A stretch of DNA of 7,549 nt from an uncultured Candidatus Saccharibacteria bacterium (GCA_938046115.1 CALIXX010000064.1:1-7549), one strand, 5' to 3'. Shown: positions 1 through 6,187, counted from the stretch's first letter. The notes: generated by a model from the sequence alone, not told the origin. Numbers and translations are program-made.

Positions 1-1014
1 CGCAAAAGTGTTTGATTAGCGGTTTGGTTGGCGGTGATTTCGGATGATTCAAGTTTACGCAAAATAGTATCGTCGTCGACCTGCGCCAAACGCGCTTGAA
101 AGCCTGCAAGAAATTCTGCCATCTCATCTGCGACAATCTTTTTGAACTCACCGTAGCGCTCTAATCCGGTGAATTCGTCAATTGTCTGCTGCAATGAGAC
201 CGCACGGCCGTTTGCCTGGCGCACAAGCGTCAAAATTTCTAACAAATTGCTGATACCAGGCTGTGCCTCTTTATCGTAATGCACCCGCCCAAGCGAATCG
301 GTTGCTGCCGACATGATTTTTTTTACGCGCAGCATCCGGCGTATCGCTTAAGAAAATCACACCCTTGCCCGTTTCGTCTGATTTACTCATCTTTTTCGTA
401 GGATTTTGCAAGTCTTTGATGCGCAAGCCCTGGTCTTTGCCAAAAAATTGATGCTGTTTCGCGACCGGCTCCGGCACGGTAAACAATTCGCCGAACTTAT
501 GATTCATGCGCAGTGCAATATCACGGGTAATCTCCAAGTGCTGGAACTGATCCTCACCGACTGGCACCCATCGGGCGTTGTAAAGAAGGATATCAGCTGC
601 CATCAGGACAGGGTAATTAAAGAGCCCAACGGTGACATTATTGTTGTTATCGGCTGATTTTTCTTTAAACTGCGTCATGCGGCTCATCTCGCCAAAGCCA
701 GTAAAGCAATCCAAGATCCACGTTAGCTCACTGTGTGCTGGAATGAAGCTCTGCCGGTAGAGAAACGTATGTTCGTCGGTGGTGTCGAGCCCTGCTGCAA
801 TGAAATACTTGAGGTTGGTTAGTGTATTCTCATAGAGCGTCGTGTGATCGATCGGTGTGGTAAAGCTATGGAGGTCGGGCACAAACATATTGAGCTGGTA
901 GTGCCCGGCGTAGTGCTGCTGCAGCTGTACCATTGGCACAAAGGCACCAAGATAATTGCCAAGCGTTGGCTCTTCATTGCTACGGATTCCGGTGAGGATA
1001 ACTTCTTTGGACAT
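1..1014 (-). CDS. trpS: Tryptophan--tRNA ligase (TrpRS), frameshifted at an A8 run, 3' end outside window
   Basis: Class Ic aminoacyl-tRNA synthetase that charges tRNA-Trp with tryptophan in the cytoplasm. The first 232 residues read cleanly: the HIGH-equivalent loop around PTLGNYLGA (16-24), DLHSFT (47-52), VGEDQ (152-156) and the KMSKS loop (208-212). After Arg230-Lys-Lys the frame meets eight A (317-324) and stops at 271-273 after a nonsense tail, giving 247 residues. With seven A the frame continues as Ile-Met-Ser-Ala-Ala-Thr-Asp to the window edge, adding about 105 residues that match the TrpRS C-terminal helical (anticodon-binding) region, including a GRAVSLQQTI-like stretch and ANQTANQTLL near the end. 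The total of about 337 residues fits the family's usual 330-340, so only a few residues should lie outside the window. The ATG at 1014 begins MSKEVILTGI and has no Shine-Dalgarno, but an extended -10 lies 6 nt upstream. Identity is near certain; whether the frameshift is real or a sequencing error cannot be decided here. Confidence 0.93.
317..324 (-). other. Homopolymer frameshift site (A8) in trpS
   Basis: On the coding strand CGT is followed by eight A and then TCATG. Eight A put trpS out of frame, with a TAA about 15 codons later (271-273). Seven A restore a TrpRS-like C-terminus running to the window edge. It could be a sequencing or assembly indel, a real mutation, or a slippage site at which RNA polymerase or the ribosome restores the frame. 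Confidence 0.85.
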
Positions 1015-1020
1015 ATATGT

Positions 1021-1049
1021 AGTATAGCATTTTCGGTGGCGAGTTTGAA
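1021..1049 (-). promoter_or_regulatory. Extended -10 promoter of trpS, probably leaderless
   Basis: Reading leftward on the minus strand there is TTCAAA (1044-1049, 4 of 6 to TTGACA), a 17-nt spacer, then TGC followed by TATACT (1021-1026), a good extended -10. Only six bases (ACATAT) separate the -10 from the trpS ATG, so the expected transcription start falls on or next to the A of that ATG. No Shine-Dalgarno is present in the gap. A leaderless trpS mRNA is therefore inferred. Confidence 0.6.
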
Positions 1050-1098
1050 TAAGCGGTCAGAACACGCAGTATATGAGGTACTATACGAAACGATATCA

Positions 1099-1104
1099 TT
1101 GACA
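1099..1104 (+). promoter_or_regulatory. Possible -35 element (TTGACA) for the fructan hydrolase gene
   Basis: This is an exact TTGACA on the plus strand 155 bases before the start codon. The bases 17-18 nt downstream (around 1122-1128, TTAGCTA) are a poor -10, so the promoter would be weak or need an activator. Another weak -10-like CATAAT occurs at 1206-1211 without a matching -35. No promoter can be assigned firmly. Confidence 0.3.
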
Positions 1105-1140
1105 TAGAGTAGCGTTTCTGGTTAGCTAGATAGTAAGGAT

Positions 1141-1162
1141 TCGTTTCGAGCAATCGAGACGA
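1141..1162 (+). promoter_or_regulatory. Hairpin with GCAA tetraloop in the leader of the fructan hydrolase gene
   Basis: TCGTTTCGA (1141-1149), GCAA and TCGAGACGA (1154-1162) form a 9-bp stem, with one U-G pair in RNA, closed by a GNRA tetraloop. No T-run follows, so it is not an intrinsic terminator. A GAGGAG (1163-1168) follows the stem directly, but no start codon lies at a useful distance. It could be an mRNA-stabilising or regulatory hairpin, or at DNA level a pair of inverted operator half-sites. Confidence 0.45.
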
Positions 1163-1248
1163 GAGGAGTTAAGAAAGACGACGGGAGAACAACACAAACG
1201 ACACTCATAATGTATTGTTTATTGATTTGCTAATGTCAAGAAAAGTCT

Positions 1249-1254
1249 GAGGAG
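1249..1254 (+). promoter_or_regulatory. Ribosome binding site of the fructan hydrolase gene
   Basis: GAGGAG lies four bases before the ATG at 1259. The spacing is rather short, but it is the only Shine-Dalgarno near the start and supports this ATG, which is followed directly by a signal peptide. Confidence 0.7.
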
Positions 1255-1258
1255 TACT

Positions 1259-2905
1259 ATGCTAAAAACCATTAAAACGAAGAAAAACAGCACTAAATAT
1301 ACCCTCGTTGCGCTGGTAGCGGGTTTTGCGCTGCTGAGCGTAGGGTCGAGCTATATTTATGCGCAGTCTGTCCAGAATTCAAGTAATAGTCATGTAAATA
1401 ACAGCGTGTCTAACACCAATACCGATGGATTCCAGCAATCAAACCACTACAATACGCCAAAAGGCTTCATGAATGATATCCAGACAATCTTCAAAGGAAC
1501 GGATGACTACTACCACCTTTACTACTTGCTCAATAAAAACTATAAGTCGAGCAATGATGGTACCGAGTGGTACCATATTCGCACCAAGGATTGGGAGCAC
1601 TTTGAAGATCTTGGTGTGGCGATTCCTAAGTTTGTTAACGGCTGGTCGGCAGTTGCCTCGGGTTCGGTGTATCAGAATAGTAATGGATTTTTCCATGATT
1701 TACCCAAAACGGCAATAATTGCCTACTTTACGAGCTATACCGAGACTGGCCAACACCAATATGTCGCATATTCACTCGATGATGGTCGCACCTACCACCC
1801 GTATAATCACAGCCAGCCAGTCATGAAGGCAGAGTCCAAAGAGCAGAACTTCCGCGACCCACACGTCTGGTACAATGAATCTACCAAGAAGCTAATGATG
1901 TATCTGGCTGAGGGCGATAAGGTTGGTATCTACTCAAGTACTGACGGAAAAAAGTGGGAATACCAGGGCGCAACCATGCTCAACGGTAGCACGCTTGACG
2001 GCAAAGATCTTGGCCTTATTGAGTGCCCTAACCTCAAGAGTTTTTATGATCCACAAACAAAGACTACCAAGCACGCGCTGCTTTTTGGAGCTAATGGCTA
2101 TCAATATGGTTCGACAACAGGCAGCTACTACATGATTGGCCACCTCGAAGCCAATGGTAACTTTGTCGCCGAGCAGCAACCAGAGCGGCTTGACTACGGA
2201 ACGGATTATTACGGTGCTAATTACTACCAAGAAAGCCCAACACGCGTTAAGAGTATTGGCTGGATGGGCAACTGGGAGTACTCACAAGGACAGATTCTGA
2301 AGGATGACGGTCAAGAGGCGAAGCATATCGGCTCGATGAGCTCAACCCATTCCCTCTCGATGACCCAAAAGGATGGAAAGTATGTCGTGCGGTCGCGCTT
2401 GATCAATAACAATGCGCGCACCAGCGGCCTCCGCACAAAGCAATCGGCCCGAACGTCTAAAACAGCACCTGATGGCTACCACAAAGAATTACTCAAAGTT
2501 AATCGCAAAGCTTCGCAAGAGATTAGCCTTCACTTTGCAAACAATACGGCCAATACGAAGGGCCACGTTCGGGTCTTTATCAATCAAAACGACAGTCGCG
2601 TGAGTGTTGACCTTAACACCGAGACTGGCACCTACGAAGTGAAGCGTAATAGCTCGAAGATCACTGGTGAAGCGAAAAATAAGTACGAGAAGGCGTATGC
2701 AGTATATAATAATTGGCAAAATCGCCAGCGCTACTTTGTCTATCTCGTTGCCGACAAAGGGAGCCTTGAGATTGCTATGCCAGATGGGCAGATCTATTCG
2801 CTGATGAAACTATCAAGTGATCCAACCATGCAAGTTGTGGTGGAGTCAAGTACTGACAATAGCGTATCGGCGACGCTATGTGACTTCCGAAACAAAACAC
2901 GGTAA
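1259..2905 (+). CDS. Secreted GH32 family fructan hydrolase (endolevanase-like)
   Basis: Predicted exported glycoside hydrolase that cleaves beta-fructosidic bonds of levan or inulin-type fructans. Residues 1-13 are basic, 14-34 are hydrophobic and cleavage is plausible after Ala35 (IYA-Q), giving a signal peptide. A Ser/Asn-rich linker (37-60) follows. The GH32 five-bladed propeller covers roughly 62-350. It carries the catalytic nucleophile Asp73 in MNDIQ, transition-state stabiliser Asp200 in FRDP, and acid/base Glu255 in ECP. GTEWYH (101-106), DYGTDYYGA (312-320) and GWMGNWEY (334-341) resemble Bacillus subtilis endolevanase LevB as I remember it. The C-terminal beta-sandwich covers about 365-548. 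The length (548) is normal for the family. There is no LPXTG, transmembrane tail or lipobox, so release to the medium is expected. Unusually, the common NDPN motif reads NDIQ. It stands alone, with no transporter or sugar kinase beside it, and codon use looks more A/T-rich than the ribosomal genes (not computed), which suggests horizontal gain. Levan versus inulin specificity is not settled. Confidence 0.88.
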   Translation: MLKTIKTKKNSTKYTLVALVAGFALLSVGSSYIYAQSVQNSSNSHVNNSVSNTNTDGFQQSNHYNTPKGFMNDIQTIFKGTDDYYHLYYLLNKNYKSSNDGTEWYHIRTKDWEHFEDLGVAIPKFVNGWSAVASGSVYQNSNGFFHDLPKTAIIAYFTSYTETGQHQYVAYSLDDGRTYHPYNHSQPVMKAESKEQNFRDPHVWYNESTKKLMMYLAEGDKVGIYSSTDGKKWEYQGATMLNGSTLDGKDLGLIECPNLKSFYDPQTKTTKHALLFGANGYQYGSTTGSYYMIGHLEANGNFVAEQQPERLDYGTDYYGANYYQESPTRVKSIGWMGNWEYSQGQILKDDGQEAKHIGSMSSTHSLSMTQKDGKYVVRSRLINNNARTSGLRTKQSARTSKTAPDGYHKELLKVNRKASQEISLHFANNTANTKGHVRVFINQNDSRVSVDLNTETGTYEVKRNSSKITGEAKNKYEKAYAVYNNWQNRQRYFVYLVADKGSLEIAMPDGQIYSLMKLSSDPTMQVVVESSTDNSVSATLCDFRNKTR

Positions 2906-2941
2906 TATAACACAAGAAGGGCTTCTTCTCTAACAGACAAT

Positions 2942-2967
2942 AAAGCTCTCTTGTTACAGAGAGCTTT
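2942..2967 (+). terminator. Intrinsic terminator after the fructan hydrolase gene, perhaps bidirectional
   Basis: AAAGCTCTCT (2942-2951), a 6-base loop and AGAGAGCTTT (2958-2967) give a perfect 10-bp stem followed by TTTTATTATAT. It lies 36 bases after the stop codon. Read on the minus strand, the same stem is followed by the weaker T-stretch TTTATTGT, so it could also end transcription of the convergent alpha/beta-hydrolase gene. Confidence 0.88.
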
Positions 2968-3028
2968 TATTATATCGCGAGAGGCCTAGGAGTGCGCAGC
3001 ACTGGCATGCCAAGCATCCAAGAATGGT

Positions 3029-3850
3029 TTACTGTTCGAGGTGTTTAGCAATAAGTTTGGCATAGCGTTTGCGAATCTCGTGACCGGTAATCGCCGTCTC
3101 GATCACGACATTGCGACGCCGGCGCTGGATTGCCTTAAAGTGCTTTGGTATCATCACCGCATCGAGTGTACCATACAGGATAGTCATTGGTAATGGTGGC
3201 AGGGCGCAGGCATCACCGAGCGATGTTTGGAGCAAAATGCTATTGCGTGCCGTCTTGGCGTATGGCGAAAACCCTTCGCGGCTGACATGAAAATTCTTCT
3301 GCGTCCGTTTGTATTGATTGACTGCGCCAATGAGCTTTGGTGACGCGTTGATCGCCTTAAGAAATCCTTTGCCAATTGTCTTGAGTAGTGCCTCGCGTAG
3401 CGGGCGCTTAGCAATATCGCTTGGTAGATAGATTGGTGGTGAGCACAGCACAAGCTTTTGGACGCGGCGAGGAAACAGCTTGGTGTATTCGATTGCGACT
3501 AGTGTACCAAGTGAGTGCCCACACAAGATCACCTGGCGCAGCGGCGCAGCATGGCGAATCGTTTTGCGCAGGGCACGCGCATGATCGGTCAGGGTATAAT
3601 TGGGCCAGGCAGGCTTGCGCGATTGGCCAAAGCCTAGCAAATCGACTGCCAAGACTGGTTGATCGCCAAGCTGATTCAGTACGCCTTGCCAAATATTATG
3701 ATTCACCCCGATACCGTGGATAAGGACAATAACTGGTCGAGACATATCGTGCCAATCGCCAAATATCTGGGTATGCAGCGGATACGCCAGGCCAAATAGT
3801 TCGTGGAGTTTGTCGTACATACTAGTGTTGTATTGTATCATTTTTGGCAC
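3029..3850 (-). CDS. Alpha/beta-fold hydrolase, substrate unknown
   Basis: Cytoplasmic alpha/beta-hydrolase of the esterase/lipase-like superfamily; no signal peptide or membrane segment is visible. In the longest frame (273 residues) the oxyanion-hole region is HGIGVN (45-50), the strand-turn motif is DLLGFGQS (70-77), the nucleophile elbow is GHSLG with Ser113, and the acid and base are probably Asp230 (YGTLD) and His257 (TGHE). A helical lid-like part lies between about 145 and 205. The triad is complete, so activity is expected, but the substrate cannot be told from sequence. The start is uncertain: the longest frame begins with GTG at 3850, with ATG codons at 3841 and 3820, and none has a Shine-Dalgarno. 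A TACAAT hexamer 11 bases before the ATG at 3820 would suit a leaderless 263-residue form. It converges on the fructan hydrolase gene and has no shared operon with it. Confidence 0.85.
   Translation of the reverse strand: MPKMIQYNTSMYDKLHELFGLAYPLHTQIFGDWHDMSRPVIVLIHGIGVNHNIWQGVLNQLGDQPVLAVDLLGFGQSRKPAWPNYTLTDHARALRKTIRHAAPLRQVILCGHSLGTLVAIEYTKLFPRRVQKLVLCSPPIYLPSDIAKRPLREALLKTIGKGFLKAINASPKLIGAVNQYKRTQKNFHVSREGFSPYAKTARNSILLQTSLGDACALPPLPMTILYGTLDAVMIPKHFKAIQRRRRNVVIETAITGHEIRKRYAKLIAKHLEQ
3832..3837 (-). promoter_or_regulatory. Candidate -10 (TACAAT) for the alpha/beta-hydrolase gene
   Basis: On the minus strand TACAAT (5 of 6 to TATAAT) is preceded, after an 18-nt spacer, by TTGCAG (3856-3861), a weak -35. 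It lies 11 bases before the ATG at 3820 and would give a leader of only a few bases. A rival -10, CATAAT (3874-3879), would serve the longer GTG (3850) or ATG (3841) starts but has no recognisable -35. Confidence 0.3.
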
Positions 3851-3892
3851 GCCGGCTGCAAAAGAATGGTGACATTATGCATATAAGGGACT

Positions 3893-3917
3893 TGTTAACA
3901 CTTCTAGTGTCTAGAAG
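3893..3917. repeat. Cluster of overlapping dyad symmetries, possible operator
   Basis: Three inverted repeats are packed into 25 bases: TGTTAACA (3893-3900), ACACT-tct-AGTGT (from 3898 to 3910) and CTTCTAG-tgt-CTAGAAG (3901-3917). There is no adjoining T-run, so none is a clear terminator. The cluster lies between the ribosomal operon terminator and the start of the alpha/beta-hydrolase gene, where a transcription factor site would be sensible. No known operator is recognised. Confidence 0.4.
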
Positions 3918-3958
3918 CTACACTCTATCTCACTACCCTTAGTAATATTTTACTATAG

Positions 3959-3989
3959 CAAATACCCTGCCATATTGACAGGGTATTTG
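3959..3989 (-). terminator. Intrinsic terminator of the ribosomal protein operon
   Basis: Minus-strand hairpin starting 20 bases after the rpsI stop codon: 11 paired bases (CAAATACCCTG against CAGGGTATTTG) around a 9-base loop. The U-rich tail is imperfect (TTTGCTATAGTAAAAT, counting the end of the stem), so termination may be leaky toward the alpha/beta-hydrolase gene downstream. Confidence 0.75.
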
Positions 3990-4009
3990 TGAAGCGTAGG
4001 CAAGAATGC

Positions 4010-4408
4010 TTAACGCTTCGAGTATTGCTCGCGTTTGCGGGCGCTGCGCAAACCGTATTTTTTGCGCTCTTTTTCGCGTGGGTCGCGGCGCAAGAATTCA
4101 GCCTTCTTGAGTGTGCCGCGCAGGTCTGGTGCACCAACGGTAATCGCTTTAGCGATTGCCATCTTGATAGCATCAACCTGACCGCTGAGGCCACCACCCT
4201 TCACTAGGACGGTAACATCAAACTCTTTTTGCTTACCAACCAAGGCCAGTGGGTCAGTCACTTCAGCTAGCAATGTCTTGTTGCCTGACAGGTAGTCAAG
4301 CGCCGACTTGCCATTGATCGTTACATTTCCCTTACCTTTGACCAGTCGAGCGCGGGCAGTAGCGCTTTTGCGCCGGCCAAGACCATAGTCGTATGTTGCT
4401 TGTGCCAT
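4010..4408 (-). CDS. rpsI: 30S ribosomal protein uS9
   Basis: Component of the 30S head whose C-terminal tail reaches toward the P-site tRNA. The 132 residues show the family landmarks: GLGRRKSATARARL near the N-terminus (about 9-22), a GKGNVTINGK stretch, GGGLSGQVDAIKMAIAKA (about 71-88), LRGTLKKAEFLRRDPREKERKKYG near the C-terminus, and the basic end QYSKR carrying the terminal Lys-Arg that contacts tRNA. The length is normal. The ATG follows the rplM TAA with no gap, and GAGGT seven bases upstream, inside the last rplM codons, is its Shine-Dalgarno, so translation is probably coupled. It is the last gene of the operon and a hairpin terminator follows. Confidence 0.97.
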   Translation of the reverse strand: MAQATYDYGLGRRKSATARARLVKGKGNVTINGKSALDYLSGNKTLLAEVTDPLALVGKQKEFDVTVLVKGGGLSGQVDAIKMAIAKAITVGAPDLRGTLKKAEFLRRDPREKERKKYGLRSARKREQYSKR

Positions 4409-4846
4409 TTATTGTACCTCTACTTTCTCTGGTTGCTGTGCGGTGTGGGCATGCTCTTCGCCAGCAAAGATGCGGAGACGAGCTAGGCGATCTGCTGCAA
4501 GCTTGTTCTTGGGCAACATACCCTTCACAGCAGCAGTAATAATACGCTCTGGTGCGTTTTCGCGCACTTCCTTGAGCTGAGCGTCTTTGATACCACCAGG
4601 GAAACCACTGTGATGGTAGTAGATCTTGTCCGTCTCTTTTTTACCAGTCACAACAGCCTTGGCTGCGTTGATGACGACAACGTAATCGCCCCCATCGACG
4701 TGTGGTGTGTAAGTTGGCTTGTATTTGCCCACCAAGTACTGCGCAATGGTTGTTGCTGTGCGGCCAAGTGGCGCTTGGCTCGCGTCGATCAAAATCCAGC
4801 GCCGGCTAACATCGGCTGGCTTTTGCGAAAATGTTTTGTGAGCCAT
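4409..4846 (-). CDS. rplM: 50S ribosomal protein uL13
   Basis: Early-assembling 50S protein that binds 23S rRNA. The 145 residues carry the usual uL13 features: RRWILIDASQAPLGRTAT (about 15-32), YTPHVDGGDYVVVINA (about 46-61), VTGKKETDKIYYHHSGFPGG (about 66-85), PERIITAAVKGMLPKNKL and the GEEHAHTAQQP segment near the C-terminus. The start codon lies two bases after the rplQ stop. GGAGG, ten bases upstream inside the end of rplQ, is the likely ribosome binding site. In many bacteria the rplM-rpsI pair is a separate operon or is separated from rplQ by ecf transporter genes and truA; here it follows rplQ directly. Confidence 0.97.
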   Translation of the reverse strand: MAHKTFSQKPADVSRRWILIDASQAPLGRTATTIAQYLVGKYKPTYTPHVDGGDYVVVINAAKAVVTGKKETDKIYYHHSGFPGGIKDAQLKEVRENAPERIITAAVKGMLPKNKLAADRLARLRIFAGEEHAHTAQQPEKVEVQ

Positions 4847-4848
4847 AA

Positions 4849-5253
4849 CTACTTCGCCTCCTTTGTGGTTGCCTCGGGCTTAGGCATTGGCTTGAGCTCG
4901 TCAACAAACTCAATCACTGCCATCTGCGCACCATCACCACGGCGCAGACGTGTTCGATACACACGCACGTGGCCGCTTGGCCGATGGCCGAGTTGCGGGG
5001 CAATCTGGTCAACCAGCTTGATTGCTGCAGCTTGCGTGCTGAGCCCGGCAATTACTGCGCGGCGATGAGCGAGGTCACCTTTCTTAGCTTTGGTAATGAG
5101 CTTTTCGATGTAGCGCACCAACTCTTTGGCCTTGGGTAGCGTCGTTTCGATTCGCTCCTCAACAACCAAGCTGGTTGCTAGGCCTTTGAGCAGGGCTCGA
5201 CGTTGATCGCGTTCGCGGCCGAGCTTGCGCCCTTTGTATCCGTGTCGATGCAT
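4849..5253 (-). CDS. rplQ: 50S ribosomal protein bL17
   Basis: 50S protein near the peptide exit region of the large subunit. The N-terminus MHRHGYKGRKLGRERDQRRA and the following LLKGLATSL and TTLPKAKELVRYIEKLITKAK segments (about 20-57) are diagnostic. GHRPSGHVRVYRTRLRRGDGAQMAVIE (about 88-114) is the C-terminal half of the conserved domain. The 134 residues end in a short Lys/Glu-rich tail, slightly longer than the E. coli protein. The ATG abuts the rpoA stop with no gap, and GGAG six bases upstream lies within the last rpoA codons, which points to coupled translation. Confidence 0.97.
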   Translation of the reverse strand: MHRHGYKGRKLGRERDQRRALLKGLATSLVVEERIETTLPKAKELVRYIEKLITKAKKGDLAHRRAVIAGLSTQAAAIKLVDQIAPQLGHRPSGHVRVYRTRLRRGDGAQMAVIEFVDELKPMPKPEATTKEAK

Positions 5254-6177
5254 TTAGAGCTCCAATTCTGCTAGTTTATCTTTTACTTCGTCGAGGGCTT
5301 TGCTACCAAAGCCTTTGAGCTCGCGCAGGTCCTGCTCTGTCAAAGTGACGAGGTCGTGGACGGTGCGGATCTCATTGTTGATGAGCGCGTTTGCGGTGCG
5401 GGCACTAAGGCCGAGGTCTTCGATCGAGGTGTTCAGCTCGTTATCTTCCTCAGCAGTCTGAGTACCAAGTGCTGGTGCCGATACAACAGTTGTACTACCA
5501 GCAAGAGCGGTATACTGATTGACCAAAATCGCCGCAGCTTGCTCGAAGGCATCGCGTGGCGTCAAGCTACCATCAGTCTCGACGGTCATCTCAAGCCGCT
5601 CCAGATTGGTTTCTTGGCCAACACGAGTTGGGTCCACCTTAAAGCGCACTCGGGTCACGGGGCTGAACTGCGCGTCCATGGCGATCATGTCGCTGTGCAA
5701 CCGGTTGGCACTCGACTCTTCAATCGGGTAGTATCCCCGACCAGCCTCGGCCACCAGATCAATAACGACATTAGCCTGTGGGTCGTCAATTGTGCAGATG
5801 ATATGCTCAGGGTTGACAACCTCAACCTCAGCATTAGCTGCAATATCCCCAGCGGTTACTGCACCAGCACCTTGCTTCTCAAGGCGCAGCTCAACTGGTT
5901 CATCGCTGTGAACAACCAAGTCGACACCCTTGAGGTTGAGCATGATGTCGGTGACATCTTCCTTGACGCCAGGTACAGTGGTAAACTCATGCGTCGCACC
6001 CTGCATTCGGAAAGCCGTAAAGGCCCCACCGCGGATACTGCTCAGCAGCACCCGGCGCAAGCTGTTGCCCAGCGTATTGCCGTAGCTGGCGTGCAATGGC
6101 TCAATGACAAATGTGCTGCTGTGCGGCCCATTGTCATCGATGCGCGCCAACGCCGGATCGTGAATTAATTTAGACAT
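5254..6177 (-). CDS. rpoA: DNA-directed RNA polymerase subunit alpha
   Basis: Alpha subunit, whose dimer starts assembly of RNA polymerase. The N-terminal domain (about 1-225) shows the dimerisation helix SYGNTLGNSLRRVLLSS (about 31-47) and the PGVKEDVTDIMLNLKG core (69-84). After a short acidic, Thr/Glu-rich linker, the C-terminal domain (about 250-307) has IEDLGLSARTANALINNEIR and the helix-hairpin-helix LKGFGSKALDEV. Arg260 and Asn263 correspond to E. coli Arg265 and Asn268, which bind UP-element DNA, so the DNA-binding function appears kept. I chose the ATG at 6177 (307 residues), beginning MSKLIHDP, with GGAG (6188-6191) ten bases upstream. An in-frame TTG at 6183 would add two residues but leaves only four bases to the GGAG. 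It lies between rpsD (gap 23 bases) and rplQ (no gap). Confidence 0.97.
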   Translation of the reverse strand: MSKLIHDPALARIDDNGPHSSTFVIEPLHASYGNTLGNSLRRVLLSSIRGGAFTAFRMQGATHEFTTVPGVKEDVTDIMLNLKGVDLVVHSDEPVELRLEKQGAGAVTAGDIAANAEVEVVNPEHIICTIDDPQANVVIDLVAEAGRGYYPIEESSANRLHSDMIAMDAQFSPVTRVRFKVDPTRVGQETNLERLEMTVETDGSLTPRDAFEQAAAILVNQYTALAGSTTVVSAPALGTQTAEEDNELNTSIEDLGLSARTANALINNEIRTVHDLVTLTEQDLRELKGFGSKALDEVKDKLAELEL

Positions 6178-6187
6178 GTACAAAATT

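Noticed and set aside
406..1107. Plus-strand open frames opposite trpS (406-657 and 844-1107)
   Set aside because: TrpRS motifs occupy the minus strand over this stretch; the plus-strand frames have no recognisable features.
1259..2905. GH68 levansucrase or sucrose-6-phosphate hydrolase as alternative identities
   Set aside because: The MND-x-Q, FRDP and ECP spacing and the beta-sandwich C-terminus fit GH32, and the signal peptide argues against an intracellular sucrose-phosphate hydrolase.
3003..3012. Perfect palindrome TGGCATGCCA, with the small AGTGC-gca-GCACT hairpin (2991-3003) beside it
   Set aside because: Short, no T-run and no gene start nearby; most likely chance in the convergent spacer.
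3408..3723. Open frames on both strands overlapping the alpha/beta-hydrolase gene (3408-3692 minus, 3421-3723 plus)
   Set aside because: The hydrolase frame carries the full catalytic motifs across this stretch; the others are compositionally odd shadows.
3975..3980. Exact TTGACA on the plus strand
   Set aside because: It falls in the loop and stem of the ribosomal operon terminator and no plus-strand gene follows it.
5356..6168. A 270-codon open frame on the plus strand opposite rpoA
   Set aside because: It lies wholly antisense to a clearly conserved gene, shows no recognisable domain and has no ribosome binding evidence; it is a by-product of rpoA codon use.
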